A stretch of DNA of 64,000 bases from NCBI GenBank assembly GCA_035578175.1, contig JAQMRL010000007.1:43777391-43841390 (forward strand). Reading direction: 5' to 3'. Positions within the stretch are counted from its first letter, which is position 1. Every line of letters starts with the position of its first letter. A program made the position numbers and the translations under genes. Positions 1-12,084 of the stretch are shown here, piece after piece. The notes beneath the pieces are model-generated. The model searched no databases. It was not told the DNA's origin and was given only the letters and a program-made list of their open reading frames with translations. Origin of the DNA: Catonia carolina. Lineage: Eukaryota; Arthropoda; Insecta; Hemiptera; Achilidae.

Positions 1-191
1 AAGTGGCTTATAAGAATCATCCTGTTGGTTACTTTGGTTGCTGGTTCAACAACCAAATTGTTGGTCTTGGGTTCGAATCCCATTCAGGTAAGGCATATTT
101 TGATACGTTACAAAAATCATTTCATCCTACACCGTCTGAATTAGCAGTAATTGCAGAACAATCGGACGTTAAACCAAAAAAAAAAAAAAAA
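1..191 (+). mobile_element. tRNA-derived SINE, 3' part to poly(A)
   Basis: A Pol III B-box-like GGTTCGAATCC lies at 70-80. It is followed by the tail shared with the other SINE copies in this window (CATTTCATCCTACACCGTC, then TCGGACGTTAAACC) and an A-run at about 176-191. The head (1-60) is cut by the window edge and diverged. The 99-codon reading frame across it is a chance frame. It sits in the intron before the first visible exon of the PDI-like gene. Confidence 0.8.
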
Positions 192-597
192 TGGTTCAAC
201 AACTGGTGGAAAGCAATTATTTTCATTTTTCATATTGAAAATCAAGTGGTAACTACACAGTTAGATTCCTTCATATGTCATTTAAAAAAGTGTTCTTTCT
301 AACAGTAATCATTTGATAATATAATATTACCCATTGATCAAGTACACCATAGTACCCTAAGTCATGGGTACTGTAATAAACATTTTGATGTAACATCAAG
401 ATAAACATTTCTCCTTGATAATCAAGTTGAATTTAAATTTAATGATAGTTCTCCTGCAATTCATTTCATGGTGTAGATGTAACAGTATTAATATGGAAAA
501 ATCTATGCTTAAGTTATACTGGAATGATCAATTATTTTTCAGCAGATTAAATCACTTTTTAAATAGCCTAATAGTTTGTTTTTCATTATGTCTTCAG

Positions 598-719
598 AAG
601 GAAGAAATGAAATAGATGATTTAAATTTTGCAAAATCAGTGTTAACGCCAGCTGCTGAGATGGCAAGAACTGAAAATGGTTATTTCGGTGTAAAAATTGA
701 ATTTTTTGTAGCATTTGAT
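598..719 (+). CDS. Internal exon of a PDI-like thioredoxin-fold protein
   Basis: This exon-sized segment has an acceptor with a pyrimidine-rich lead ending TCTTCAG (591-597) and a GTGAGT donor at 720-725. It contributes 2 nt of a split codon and then 40 codons without a stop. The peptide includes FAKSVLTPAAEMARTENGYF and then VKIEFFVAFD. That is the alpha-helix plus beta-strand pattern of a thioredoxin-fold (Thioredoxin_6-type, PDI b/b') domain, where a helix of the form FxxxLxPAAExA precedes the strand FFVxFD. It ends in phase 0 and joins the exon at 2401 in frame, across an intron of 1681 nt. There is no CxxC motif, so this part would be a non-catalytic, substrate-binding fold in the ER lumen. 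Upstream exons lie beyond the window. Which PDI relative this is (for example a TXNDC16-like or other multi-domain PDI) I cannot decide. Confidence 0.72.
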
Positions 720-1617
720 GTGAGTATATTTATTATATTAGTTCTTAAAATAGTATATAATTTGTTTAATACAACAGAAATTTTTACCATAGAATTTTAT
801 TGAAAGTTGAATTTCTTATTTCATTAAGCATTATAACAGGTTAACCAATTGAATGGTCACTGTGGAAAAGACACTTTCGTCAATTGTATCACAGAAATGA
901 TGCCATCATAATTTTGAAAATTTTTTCCTGTGAACATAGTGATCTTAAAAAAAATGAAAATGTCGATAGAATCATTGGTGTAACAACAGTTTAGTTTATA
1001 TTTCAATATTCTTGAATGTAATATCGCAAGAAATCAAAAGCATCAGAGAAGGTACTCTGAGGATTTAAACAGCTCCATATATTCAAGATAATTGGAATGT
1101 ACTTGTACATCACTGCCTCCCATGATTATTCAGTCATTTATTTTTATCTTAGTATTGTTACTGAAAGCCTGCTTTCATCCTCTGCTACTACGTGATGTGT
1201 TATTATTGAAACATGAATATTTTTTTATTATTATTATGATTAACCCACCAGATTGGTCTAATGAAAAAGTTGCCACTGCAAGTCAGCTGTTGACAGCTGA
1301 TGTACAGAGATGAAGGTTCTGTGGTGTTCAAATGCTAGTACATACAGCAAAATACTTTTACACAGATTTGAATACTAGACAGTGGTTACCACTGTACTTT
1401 GATGGTTAGGATTCAATTAACGATACTTTCTCAGGAACGTATTGTCTCGGTGATGATATTATCATATGTTAAAACTCTAACTTATCAGTTTTATCTGGAC
1501 ATGCCCTATACTCCACTTTGGAGTTTCCTGGATGCAGTTATAAAAAAGTCAGCCTGAGTCTGTACAAGACTATACTCAGTTCATCGTAAGAAAGATAAAT
1601 GTCGAGTAAACAAATTA

Positions 1618-1735
1618 TGATGTCACTGAGCATGCGCATTATTAAAAAATGTGTACACCCTGATTAAAAAGTAACAACAAAATACTTTTAAAAGTATTTT
1701 TATAAATAAAACTGTTAGGCCTACATCATATCACA
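1618..1735. repeat. Dispersed repeat, copy 1
   Basis: The motifs TGTCACTGAGCATGCGCATT, GTGTACACCCTGATTAAAAA, AGTAACAACAAAATACTTTT and GTTAGGCCTAC recur in the same order at 46655-46845, so this is a dispersed repeat of unknown class. It sits inside the intron of the PDI-like gene. Confidence 0.6.
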
Positions 1736-2400
1736 ACTTTTAAATACAAATCAATAAATTTATAAAAACTGTATACTTTATTTCCATTCTTTTTCATAAA
1801 AAATGTGGTTACAAGTTATATATATATTACCTTTGATCTGTATGACGAACAAGAGAACTTTAAAAGTAAACATTTTTTTATTTTAATGATTAGTTTAGTC
1901 ACTTCTTATTTCACAATTGAATTTGTCGATGACTAATCTAAGATTTTTACTGTATTATTAATAAATAATTTTTTTTTCCGTTTTACTAGTCTACTACACA
2001 TTTTTCATGAATTATAGCAAACAGTCTTTTTTCTACGTTCAACCTAATGGGTTGGTATACCTATTCTGCCATTTCATGTCACATCTAATTCCATTTCTTC
2101 TAGTTTAACCTTTTCTAGCAACAGTTACTTGGGCTTCTTCAACATTCAACCTTTATTGAAGTTAAATTCCTTTCACTTTTTAACTTTGCTTTATTATTTA
2201 CATTATTATGGATAAATTTTCTCTAATACATGTAACATGTCTGAATCAAAGACAAGTTTTTTGCTGAAATGTGTCATGTGATTTCTGTGTTTTAATTTAT
2301 CATAAGTTTTAGTGACACTGTACAGCTGTTATATTTCTGAAAAATCTAAAACATAATTTTATAGATTTTTGTGGTTTTTACAAGTGTGATTTTTTTTCAG

Positions 2401-2595
2401 AATGATGTTGGTGAATTTATAAGAGATAAGATCCCTCTTGATGACGATGTACCTTTATTAGCACTTACTGATTTTCCAATTAACAGAGTTAGTACCATGG
2501 AATATGGAGCTGAAATCACTGAAGAATCTGTGAAGAAATTTATTAAGTTGTTTTTAGATGGAAAACTACCTTACACTTCTTTAAGTAAAATGTAG
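2401..2595 (+). CDS. C-terminal exon of the same PDI-like protein
   Basis: The acceptor is a classic pyrimidine tract ending TTTTTTTTCAG at 2400. The exon continues phase 0 from the exon ending at 719. Its 64 codons start NDVGEFIRDK, pass through VPLLALTDFP (the strand that carries the cis-proline-like VP in thioredoxin folds) and end in ITEESVKKFIKLFLDGKL, the closing helix typical of PDI b' domains (eitxESvxkFixxflxGKL). A TAG stop occurs at 2593-2595 after SLSKM. There is no KDEL-type ER-retention tail. A GTAAAA at 2585-2590 could instead be a donor, in which case the stop lies in an intron and the gene continues. An AATAAA at 2903-2908 would fit a short 3' UTR if the stop is real. The family assignment rests on pattern recognition, not a search. 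Confidence 0.75.
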   Translation, partial: NDVGEFIRDKIPLDDDVPLLALTDFPINRVSTMEYGAEITEESVKKFIKLFLDGKLPYTSLSKM

Positions 2596-3944
2596 TACAA
2601 TTATTCAATTTATAGCAATCGAGATATGTTGTTTAAAGCAAGCAATTCAAGAATATTGAGATAAAACAGAAATTATTGCTCATGTTTCGTGTTTGTAAAA
2701 ACAAAATAGTTAAAAATAATTGAAAAAGGTTTTCCCATCATATGTAATTTCAGGAATGACACCAGTAGACTCTTTCTTAATCAGCCTTTAAAAGACGGAC
2801 TCCAATCTGCACAATTTTATAAAGAAATTGGTTATAGCTGGTTCTAAAACTCTTTTGCCGAAGGTTTACTCCTGTTGAGTTGTAGTGTCTAGTGTACTAG
2901 TCAATAAAATAACATTGGTTCAATGTGTTTGCGCTAATCTCATTAATAAATACATTATTTAATCGTAATGATGTTAGCGGCTATAGTAGCACAAGCATTA
3001 GTTTTGACCTCACATGCCGCGTCCCTTCTAAGCCAGTCAGTCCTCTAGGACAGGGTCAGCACTGAGCTTGTAATTTGTACTAATTTTGTCATTCATCCCT
3101 TATAATGTCAGTGAGCAGTCTCATTAACAACCCAAACTGTTTCTTCGTAATCTGTACTACCAAACACTGCACTGTTTACATGTAAAAAAATTATAAACCC
3201 TTTTATCACAATTCTTACTGTAACCAAATCTCAAAATTTACAAAAGAAAATTGAATTTACATTGAAAGTTCATGTAGCTCACCCTCATTGTTATTAATCA
3301 ATGAACAAAATACCTCTTCATCAACAACTTTAAAAAATTAACTTTGGCTTGTTTTGGTCTCTACAAGGCCATCTTCAAAGGAGAAGAACTCAAACAACTA
3401 AAGCAAAGGAGGTACCACAAACTAAAAATGTTTTAGTTAGGATGGTCTTGTAGAAGCTAAATCATATTAGGTGTAATTTTTTAGTTTTTGAATAGGTAGA
3501 TGTTTGTCAACTGAAAATTTTATTTATTTATTTTGCATTGATATTCTTGCCGTGATTGCAGTTTACAAGTATTATCCATCTGTAATTCCTCTAGAAATGC
3601 ATTCATACTAGAAGAGTGCTTTTCATGTTTGTTTTGTTTCTACAAGAAAATTTCCTTGAAACTGCAATATTTTAGAAGTTTATCAAATTGTTATGACTAA
3701 ATTTTTTGAAGTACTGCTTCTATACCAACAAATCCTTATGACTGATCATTGTAGAATTTTACACTAATGCAGGGTGCTTTTACAGGAATCCTCAATTTCG
3801 CCAAGAGAACATGTTTGATTATTAAGAATACATCATGTGAAATATTGTGCAGGTTTTGCACAAAGAGAAATTTAAACGACTCTTGTGTTTTAATGTAATA
3901 AATTAATTGATTTATTTAGTGATTACATAAGAAAACAAAAGAAA
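2596..3944. other. 3' flank of PDI-like gene, no further gene seen
   Basis: Downstream of the TAG there is AT-rich sequence with a polyadenylation-like AATAAA at 2903-2908. I see no other coding segment, no TIR and no recognisable repeat up to the tandem duplication at 3945. Confidence 0.4.
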
Positions 3945-4084
3945 ATTTATGTAATTTAAAATTGATTACAAAAATCTCATAATCTAGCCTCAAAATAAGA
4001 AAATATTTTCTGTAATTTATGTAATTTAAAATTGATTACAAAAATCTCATAATCTAGCCTCAAAATAAGAAAATATTTTCTGAA
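3945..4084. repeat. Tandem duplication, 70-bp unit x 2
   Basis: The block beginning ATTTATGTAATTTAAAATTG at 3945 is repeated at 4015 with essentially no differences, down to AAGAAAATATTTTCTG. The near identity of two 70-nt copies indicates a recent local duplication. Confidence 0.92.
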
Positions 4085-4137
4085 ATCACCTTCACACAAA
4101 AATGTGTTCTTAGTTTTACTTTTTATTTTATTTTTTT

Positions 4138-4300
4138 ATTTTTTTTTTTTGTTTAACGTCCGACTGTTCTGCAATTACTGCTAATACAGACGGTGAAGTA
4201 TGACATGAATTTTTTGTAACGTATGAAAATATGCCGTGCCTGAATGGGATTCGAACCCAAGACCGCATGATGAGAGGTAAGCATGTTACCAACTATGTGG
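4138..4300 (-). mobile_element. tRNA-derived SINE (minus)
   Basis: A T-run is followed by GTTTAACGTCCGACTG, CAGACGGTGAAG and the reverse-complement B box GGGATTCGAACCC near 4245-4258. The remainder of the tRNA-like head (GACCGCATGATGAGAGG) follows. It is the same family as the copies at 1, 43882 and 51731. Confidence 0.85.
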
Positions 4301-4676
4301 TCTTAGTGAGGGTTCATGAATTATAATTTTTAGTTCCAAATAATATGCTAATTTAATATGATACTAGACTTACTGACACATCAACCAGTATTAAAATAGT
4401 TTGTAAAGTCTTTTGTTATTATTGGTAATGGTGGAATAAAATTTTCTCTATTAATCCTTTGTCACATCTAGCTACCAATGACTGACTGACCATTAGCCTA
4501 ATATTCTTAGAAAGAACTCTGTAACAAGACCACGCGATCATAAATTCTTCCTATATGATCAAGTTATGTCCATGCATTTAAAAAATGCACCAAAATACTC
4601 CCTGTGGTACACCAGTGACATACCAGAGGTTGAAATATTAGAACGTTAATCATCATACACCACCACAAAACTCAAA

Positions 4677-5302
4677 TACTGTCAAACTTCTCTTAACGAC
4701 CACCCCTCTCTCCGACCGAATATTTGCGGAACCGATTTTATTACTCATAAGACCAATGTATTCTATACCCCTATGTTAGCGACCACCCCTCACTCCTACC
4801 AATACCACCGGTTAAAAAGGCATTTTTGTTTTCGGGTGACCATAAATTTGACAGCCGAAAAGGTTTAGGGAATTTTCAATGGACACCAATTACACATGTA
4901 AATTATTTTCCTACTGCTATTCATTGTTAGGTTGTCTACGGAACGGTGAGGCTCCTACAATTCCAACAATTTTGTTGAAATGATTTGTGTTTCTGTTACT
5001 GTTTTGTGTATAATTCATCGACCTATCCATACCTGGGCTGAAAGGGTCGAACGTTCACTGCTGTGTTACATGATTTCTAGACCCCCTCACCACCAGTACG
5101 TATTGTTGGTACATAAAATTAATTTAGTTTCAATTGCGTAACTGCGAAATTCGCATCCTTTTATCGCATTACGCATAACATAGTACGACAATACTTAAAA
5201 AGACTGCCAACATTTTCATAAACCTGTATTAAGCGACCAACCCTCAAAAAGACCAATTTACTCTTAAAATTATGGTGGTCGCTTTAGAGAGGTTTAACTG
5301 TA
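4677..5302. mobile_element. pogo/Tigger-like MITE with TA duplication
   Basis: The left end is CTGTCAAACTTCTCTTAACG, followed by ACCACCCC. The right end, reverse-complemented, is CAGTTAAACCTCTCTAAAGC, followed by GACCACC. Both ends sit next to TA (4677-4678 and 5301-5302). The interior carries repeated GACCACCCCTC-type motifs and no transposase frame. TIRs of this CAGTnaAACCTCT form with TA targets are typical of non-autonomous pogo/Tigger (Tc1/mariner superfamily) elements. Confidence 0.75.
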
Positions 5303-6208
5303 CATAATTATATATAGTAAATTCAATAAATTTACAATACCTTTCTGCTTTTACATAGATATGAAACCTTTCAATTTTTTAATGATATTGCATAGTGCAA
5401 GTGATGAGTCATTATGAATCATCAATTGGATTTTGTGACAGTTAAGAGTAGCTGATTGTTCTAAAAATTAATGGGTGATAAAGAGTTAGCCTACTCGTAA
5501 TACTTTATAAGGAATGTAAATATTCAGTTGGTTTCCAGATGATTCATAGATTTTAGTTAAAATAATAATAGAGTGCATAAAGTGTTGATTATTAGTTAAA
5601 AGTTTACAAAGTGTTCTAATTATTTAAAATTGTATTAATTATTTAAATTGTATGTTTATTAAAAACAATTTATAAAAATATTTTGTTTTCTGTTATTGTC
5701 AATACTTTATCGTTATAACGATACGATCGCGACCTCCTTTGATTTCAACTTGTTATATTATTTGTCTTCCTACTTCTCCATTCTCAGTGAATAGAGTTTA
5801 TATAGGTCGTTTATTTTTGCAGCATAAAAGAAGGTTTTTGTTCAAAAAATTTCATTGTAAAATGCATCACTGGTCATGCATCAATGGTTTATTACATGCA
5901 ATTCTATATGACGGTGAATATTTCAAAAGCAATTTTATGATGGTTGGTTCAGAGATTATTCAAGTTTGTCATTGTCCAAATTACCATCTAAAGAATAATA
6001 TAATTTTACTTGATATACGAAAACTGTTGATTATTGATGCAAGTTGCTATTACAACAGAACTTGTGGTGCCAAAAACTTGAACTATCTATTTTGTATGTT
6101 TCAACAATTTATTTTCTGATATTTGAATGCCATTTTAATTAAGTTTTCATTCAAAAATAAATCTTTATAATAATTTTATTCATCCTGTCGCTTGAAATCA
6201 ATTCTGCC
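5303..6208. other. AT-rich intergenic DNA with one unassigned 126-codon frame
   Basis: The only sizeable open frame is 5739-6119 (+), starting from TTG. Its product is Cys/His-rich with no motif I recognise, no flanking splice pattern and no repeat partner in the window. I treat it as unproven and probably chance. Confidence 0.3.
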
Positions 6209-6221
6209 AATTCTATTATGT

Positions 6222-6612
6222 GTTGTTCAGGTCATCAGCCAAAAGGCTGGTTTGAACCTGTAGAGGTTTTACTAAGTAAAATGAGGAGTGAGGTGGTTTA
6301 CAATTGCCTTCCTCACTGAGTGAAAAAGTACGCTTATCAGCATGCCGGGTCCTCTGAAAAGCACAATTTTCCACTCTGCAAATGACACCTTCACTTCATT
6401 CACCACAGGGTCTGGCTGTATAATGAAATTCATTACTTTCAGAGGAGATAACTCTGTTTAGTGTCTTTTACACCTCTAACTCCTCTGTTCTTAAATGATT
6501 CAGTCATTTAATTGGCTGACCATGTGATAAGAAACAGAACTATTTATTTTAGCCCTGCAACGAACAAATTGAGTGTAAACAATTTGACACTCCACCTGTC
6601 TGTTATGGGCAT
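6222..6612 (-). mobile_element. 390-bp retroposon family, copy R1
   Basis: A near full-length copy on the minus strand. Its 3' hairpin (GTCATCAGCC/GGCTGGTTTGA) is at the left end, and the 5' end (complement of TGCCCATAACAGACAGG) is at the right. It is flanked by a 13-bp direct repeat, AATTCTATTATGT at 6209-6221 and AATTCTATTATAT at 6613-6625, as expected from target-primed reverse transcription. Confidence 0.88.
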
Positions 6613-6625
6613 AATTCTATTATAT

Positions 6626-7480
6626 AAATATTATAAATTTCATTTACCTTTTTTGGCTGTCTTGATCCTTATGATCTACTTACACATGTGTCGATGGATC
6701 TGACATCATCAGAATACATAAAATTGAAACTTTATAACCTACAGAAGGTGTAAAATCTTCAGTCTTCATCTATATAAAAGCACCTAACTAACAGTAGAGG
6801 TTTAGTGTTATACTATTAACCACGAAATTGGGAGCTTCCTAGTAAAGCAAGCAGTCGTGTACCTCCACCCATCCTGCCTTACAGTGTTGCCAACTCTGCC
6901 CACCCTACCTTTTAAAATAGATCCGCTAGGTAGTATAAGTGTTATATTAAAGATGGCTGCTTTTTTATCTTGCTTTACTGAAACATTTTATATGTTTGTA
7001 ATAGTCTAAACACACTTACTGCTTTTATTATTGTCTGAAGCATAAGATAACATTGCTTATTCATGAGAATATTTAAATAAATTAAGTAGTTGAAATTAAA
7101 AATATATTCATGGTTTTACGACACTTTTCGATTTCCTCTTTGTAATTATATTTCCTTCATGATAAACTTACACAGGTTAGTTTAATGATTCACAAATAAT
7201 TGAAATGAAAAGTTTTATAGTTTTAACACTATATTCCAAGCCTCATATTTATTTTGACATGAAATGTGTTATTAGATGAATGTTAAAAAGGTTTGTAATC
7301 TTATACAGTTCATGATGATAAGATAATAAAAAATAAAAAGTTAGTTCCCACTCTGCCAAATACAGCAACACTGTATTATTGTCTAAATGGCCAGGCTCGC
7401 AATTTCATGGTTACTAGTATAGCTGATGATACTTCAAAAATAAACAAAAATTTACTTATAGAGAGTCTCGAAGTGAATAC
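6626..7480. other. AT-rich DNA, no gene seen
   Basis: I see no coding segment with splice signals, no TIR pair and no known repeat between the retroposon copy and the LINE remnant that begins near 7500. Confidence 0.35.
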
Positions 7481-7499
7481 ACATATTAGAGTCTGTTGT

Positions 7500-8345
7500 G
7501 CAATTTGCTGAATGAATTAAAGTTAACAGTCAGTTGGAAGAAGTGTCAGTACTTACAGTTCAAAAACAAACATAATGTAAGGGAAAACAGAGTAGTAGAT
7601 GTCTTTGTACAAAATAATATCCTATAACATGGGCAAACAGTGGAGTTTCTAGGAGTGTCACTAGGTAGAACACTATTGTGGGATTATTATACCAATCAAA
7701 TTTATGGTATAATATCATCTGGAGTATTTGCATTAAAACAAATTGCCTGTTTAAATGATAAAAAATTAATTGCTAATAGCAGCTTACCATGGTTTAATTT
7801 TGTCTCATATCTGGTATGCCAATAGTTTGGGGTGATTCAACACAGAGTAACATGGAAAGAGTTGATAAAATTCAGACAAAACATCATTATTTAAGGAGCT
7901 TCAACTCCTTACAGTTCCTTCTTTGTACATATTTGAAGTGATAATGTGTGTAAAGAAAAATACCTTTTTACAGAATTTAAAAGTCACAATCCCTACACAC
8001 GAAACAGAATCGATTACTATGTTGCTATGCACAACACTAAATCTTTTAAACAAAAACCTACTTACGCTGGTAGAAAAAACATCAGTGAATTGTCACAAGC
8101 TTTAAAAAGCTGTCGTAATTTATGTTTGTTTATAAAAAGCTAAAAAAATACTTGATTGATGAAACATTTTACTGTGTACATGAATTCCTTCCTAAATAGT
8201 TTTTGGTTGAAAAATATTATATAAACTTCTAATTAAACGCCGAGACAAATTATGTGTTATTTGAGACAAATGGTTATATGACACACTTATTGAAGTAAAG
8301 AAGTTAGTATTGGTAATAAATGTAACTCTAAGCTACAGCTAACAA
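7500..8345 (+). pseudogene. Jockey/CR1-like LINE remnant: end of reverse transcriptase
   Basis: The fragments follow the C-terminal part of a Jockey/CR1-like RT in order across several frames. FLGVSLGRTLLWDYYTNQIY (from about 7643) is the thumb-region FLGV motif. A fragment near 7830 follows that resembles VWGDSTQSNMERVDKIQTK. From about 7927 it reads LYIFEVIMCVK, then YTRNRIDYYVAMHNTKSF, then KPTYAGRKNISELSQALK, and finally LKKYLIDETFYCVHEFL (8137-8199). At least two frameshifts and one stop break it. Everything upstream (endonuclease, catalytic palm) is missing, so it is a dead 5'-truncated copy. The segment after the stop (8220-8345) has a parallel at 12247-12330, which suggests shared 3' UTR of one family. 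Confidence 0.82.
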
Positions 8346-10304
8346 GCAAAGCTGGCAGGACTTTGTGTTCCATGAGTGACATAGTTACGTGGAGTGGACC
8401 AATTTGAGCGCTGGGATTAGCACATCCACATAATTCTTTCCACTATGGGTATACACGATGGAACCTACCATACTGAAGAACAAATTCCACTAAACTAAAT
8501 GTCGAATAAACATATTTTCATTCTACTTACGCATGATTTTGCTGTAAAACCTACGGAAAGGCTGTAATTTATAAGAAACCCAATTTTTCTAGCCAGAGCA
8601 TACAGGCCATCACCATGAATTTTCATTCAACTTTTCCCCAATTTTCTTATTTATTTTCTTTCACTCTTACAACAATTTGAAAACATCACCTATCCAGTCA
8701 TCTGCCAGGTTGATAGACACCTCAACTTATCTTTAAATCACCAACACAATACGATACAACAAATGTACTTTAAAGAACTTTTTGTAACTGCCCTCCTTCC
8801 CATTTTATTCACTTACTGTACAGCAGGACTCAAAATTCTATCAAGTAGTAGAACTTGTAAATTATTGTTGTACCGTGAAACAATCCCGTAAACATGAAAT
8901 TTGTTTACTAGCTTTCTGACATACCAGCTCCCTAGTATTTACCCAGAGTAAACTAACTCTTTTCATTTAAATAGTCAGTGGTTTTCTCTACATTTATTAC
9001 TCTTTTCCCAAATCATCTTGCCAAATTCTGACTGCACAAAACATTTAGATAAAAAATTAATGACATCCTCATCCTCCTGAGCAATATACAGAGAAAACCC
9101 CCACTTGGATTTCTCCTTGGCAGAGTTAAAATTGTGAGAAGCATGGTAGCTCAAGCCTTAAATATCACACAAATGGAACGTCTCATTTCCCTTTATGTTC
9201 ATTAAATGAATATGAAGGGAAATGAGAAGTTATTAAAATTTTTAAGGACAGTGAATGAAGCACATTGGCTACGTACATATCTTACAATTTAAATGATTGT
9301 TTTATCACCAGCCTAACATTTAGAGCAAAAAAGTGAAAGTTAAGTTGGCTTTTTGTGGATATCTAACAGAGAAGTAATCATTCAAGTCCGTTACTTAATT
9401 TTCAACAGAAAAGAAAACAATTTTTTGTGATGGTGGTGGACACCTTAATCGCCATCACTGTGTGTAGATCGGATTCATACAACTCATCACTAACGACACG
9501 TATAGAAAGCTGCATCAAAAAGAGACAGCCATTAGACAGAGAGACACATATGCAGAAAGAGGAGGAGGGGGAGAGGAGGAGAGGAGGAGGATAGGGGGAA
9601 AAAGCTTTAACAAACTCCGTGTTCCAATAGTATGCGTGATGTAAGTGAGTATGATTGAATTTTATTACATTTGACAAATGAAGAACAGAAGAATTGTACA
9701 AACATCCGAAGTCAGAAAAATTTATTGACGCAAAGTGGAAAAAAGAACCATATTATGCAAACATGTACTCAGGATGAACAACAATACACCAACTAAACAG
9801 AAATTTTGAAAACATAAACAAGTGGTTTCACGAGACCGAGAAACATTAAAAAGAAATCAATCAAAGATTGTGATTTGTTTTGGAAGAAGATCGACATCTT
9901 GAAGTCATTCCAAGAGACAATAAGAGTAAAAAATAAAATTAGAGAGAGAAAAATATCATCAGAAGAGATAAGGGAAGGACTGAAATATTAGACAATGAAA
10001 ATACATTCAGTAGAAAGAAAAGTGGTTCTAAGTTGATATAGAAACATATGCCACTTTAGATGATAGTATGTAGATTGATGGGTAATTGCGAATTTCGGAT
10101 CTCCACATCAAACGACAATGTATGCAGTAGCAAAAAATTCCTTAATCTGGCTTCACACAACACACACAATACATTTCAGAACGCATCAAGGACAAAATTT
10201 CAAGATCATACTAAATATCTTGTTAAGGCTGATGATGAGTAAATCTTCTGATTTTTTTCATTCTAATCTAACATGTTAAGTTAACAGGACTTTTTTGCGT
10301 ATGT
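8346..10304. other. Intergenic DNA, no gene recognised
   Basis: There is a purine-rich patch (GGAGGAGG-type) at 9556-9600 that creates a 99-codon minus-strand frame. There is also a Lys/Arg/Glu-rich but unbounded stretch at 9840-10000. Neither has splice signals, homology or repeat partners that I can see. Confidence 0.3.
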
Positions 10305-10314
10305 ATTTTACGTC

Positions 10315-10722
10315 GTTGTTTAGGTCATCAGCCAAAAGGCTGGTTTGAACCTGTAGAGGTTTTACTAAGTAAAACGAGGAGTGAGGTGGTTTACAGTTGC
10401 CTTCCTCACTGAGTGGAAAAGTACGCTTATCAGCATGCCGGGCCCTCTGAAAAACACATATTTTCCACTCTGCAAACGACACCTTCACTTCATTCACCAC
10501 AGGGTCTGGCTGTATAATGAAATTCATTACTTTCAGAGGAGATAACTCTGATTAGTGTCTTTTGCACCTCTACCTCTTCTGTTCTTAAATGATTCAGTCA
10601 TTTAATTGGCTGACCATGTGATAAGAATCAGAACTATTTATTTTAGCCCTGCAACGAACAGATTGAGTGTAAATAATTTGACACTCCACCTGTCCGTCAT
10701 GGGCAGTAAGATGACGGATTTT
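10315..10722 (-). mobile_element. 390-bp retroposon family, copy R2
   Basis: A near full-length minus-strand copy flanked by the perfect 10-bp direct repeat ATTTTACGTC (10305-10314 and 10723-10732). On the minus strand the family reading frame is open from MNFIIQPDPVVNEVK at 10527 to the hairpin end and a little beyond (to 10276). Confidence 0.9.
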
Positions 10723-10732
10723 ATTTTACGTC

Positions 10733-11260
10733 ATAATAGTTGAATTCATCGGAATTCGACCCGCTTACATCCATATTCCTTGCTGTTCTTAACCTGTTGT
10801 GTACAATAAAGGTATTTTGTTAGTGTGTTCAGAGAATTCCTTTGTGCTCCTGCTTTTGAAAATCGTCTTCCAGGGATATTTTCTGAAATTAAAATATCTT
10901 TTCTAAGGTCAAAAGTACGGCTACACAATCTTTGGAAAATTTCCGGTCTTCTTAATACTTGCAAAGAATTTAGCAGATGGATGAACGTCCAAACGGTAAT
11001 GTAAGGGTTCCTACAGTTTTCTCCACTTCACCCGAAAATTGGACGTTTAAGAAGTACGAATTTTCTGATGCCGGATTAGAATATATGGTGAGTTTCAAGG
11101 AAACGGTGACCAAGCAGATAAGAACGATGCAGACCTCGGTAAGAAGTAGAAAGCAAAAATGCCGATCGCCGAAACCTCTTCAGTGAAATATTACTTCACT
11201 TGAACACCCCTCTCTTTGTGCATACTTTGAAACAACTACCACGAGGTAGCGCTGGAGTCT
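10733..11260. other. Unassigned DNA with two short open frames
   Basis: 10746-10964 (-, 72 codons) and 10977-11186 (+, 69 codons) are open and have a more balanced composition than the surrounding DNA. I recognise no domain and no clear splice bounds. They could be exon fragments of an unrecognised gene or chance frames. Confidence 0.25.
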
Positions 11261-11299
11261 AAGTAAGTTACGAAAATTAACTATTAAGATTTGGTACGC

Positions 11300-11740
11300 T
11301 ATCTGTGCGAATCGTTTATAATTGTTTGTTTGTTTGTTTGTTGTGCGTGTCTCCCTACAACTAGCCCCACCTCACCTCTTCCATTGTGCCACCGCCACCA
11401 CCACCGACGCCGCCCCGATCTCATCTGATCTGACTTGCGAGTTGCGGACCAGTATAATCTCGATCGCATGACTGACGACGGACAGCGTAAGCGTTCTGTC
11501 ATGACCTCAGGTGTTTTCGCATATTCATCCGTCGGTCTCAATGTAACACCAACAATCGCGCATTTATTGTTCTTACTCGACAATGATGTACATATTAATT
11601 CCATTCAATTTTCTACGCAATGAATGAACTGTGATTATTTTATAACATGTTTATAGTGCAGTGTATTTTTAAATAGAAGTAATTAACGGACATCGATCCT
11701 GTACATCACTTAACGTACAATTGTTATTTCGAACCGAGGT
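11300..11740. promoter_or_regulatory. CpG-rich, GC-elevated island, possible promoter/first exon
   Basis: In an otherwise AT-rich window, 11340-11560 is GC-elevated and full of CpG (ACCGACGCCGCCCCGATC, GACGACGGACAGCG). A GTTT tandem run (about 11323-11341) borders it. A donor-like GAGGTAACT lies near 11735. Unmethylated CpG-rich patches in AT-rich insect genomes often mark promoters, but there is no coding exon here that I can identify, so this remains a suggestion. Confidence 0.3.
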
Positions 11741-12084
11741 AACTAATTTTTTACATATTATCAATTTGTTTCATTTATATTTAAACCCATACAGAGTTTA
11801 GTATAAAATTTTCGCATTTGAGAATTCCCCATGTACCTTAGTATAGATTTCAAACGATCCGCTTAAAAAATTTTGATATCTGTTATCGTGAACCGCTTTT
11901 AGCTGCAAGTTTGGCATGACTGGACAGGATCACTTATCAGTGTTGGTTTGTTTTTCACGCTTATCATTCGGCCGGTCACCGCTCAAAATCGTTCACCCAA
12001 GCTGCGTTACTTAATGATTCGGTGTGGCTGGCTGACCTAGTATTCACGTATTGGATTATTTGAAAACAATCTTCAGTTGAAAAT

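Noticed and set aside
3..302. 99-codon frame at the left edge
   Set aside because: It runs through a tRNA-derived SINE and its poly(A); no homology.
9402..9701. 99-codon minus frame with PYPPPLLLSPSSSF
   Set aside because: Caused by a polypurine (GGAGGAGG) tract; no start context, splice signals or homology.
11299..11604. 101-codon minus frame with RRRWWWRW stretch
   Set aside because: It comes from a CCACCACC/CCGCC-rich patch, has no motif, and the opposite strand is open too; kept only as a CpG-rich island.
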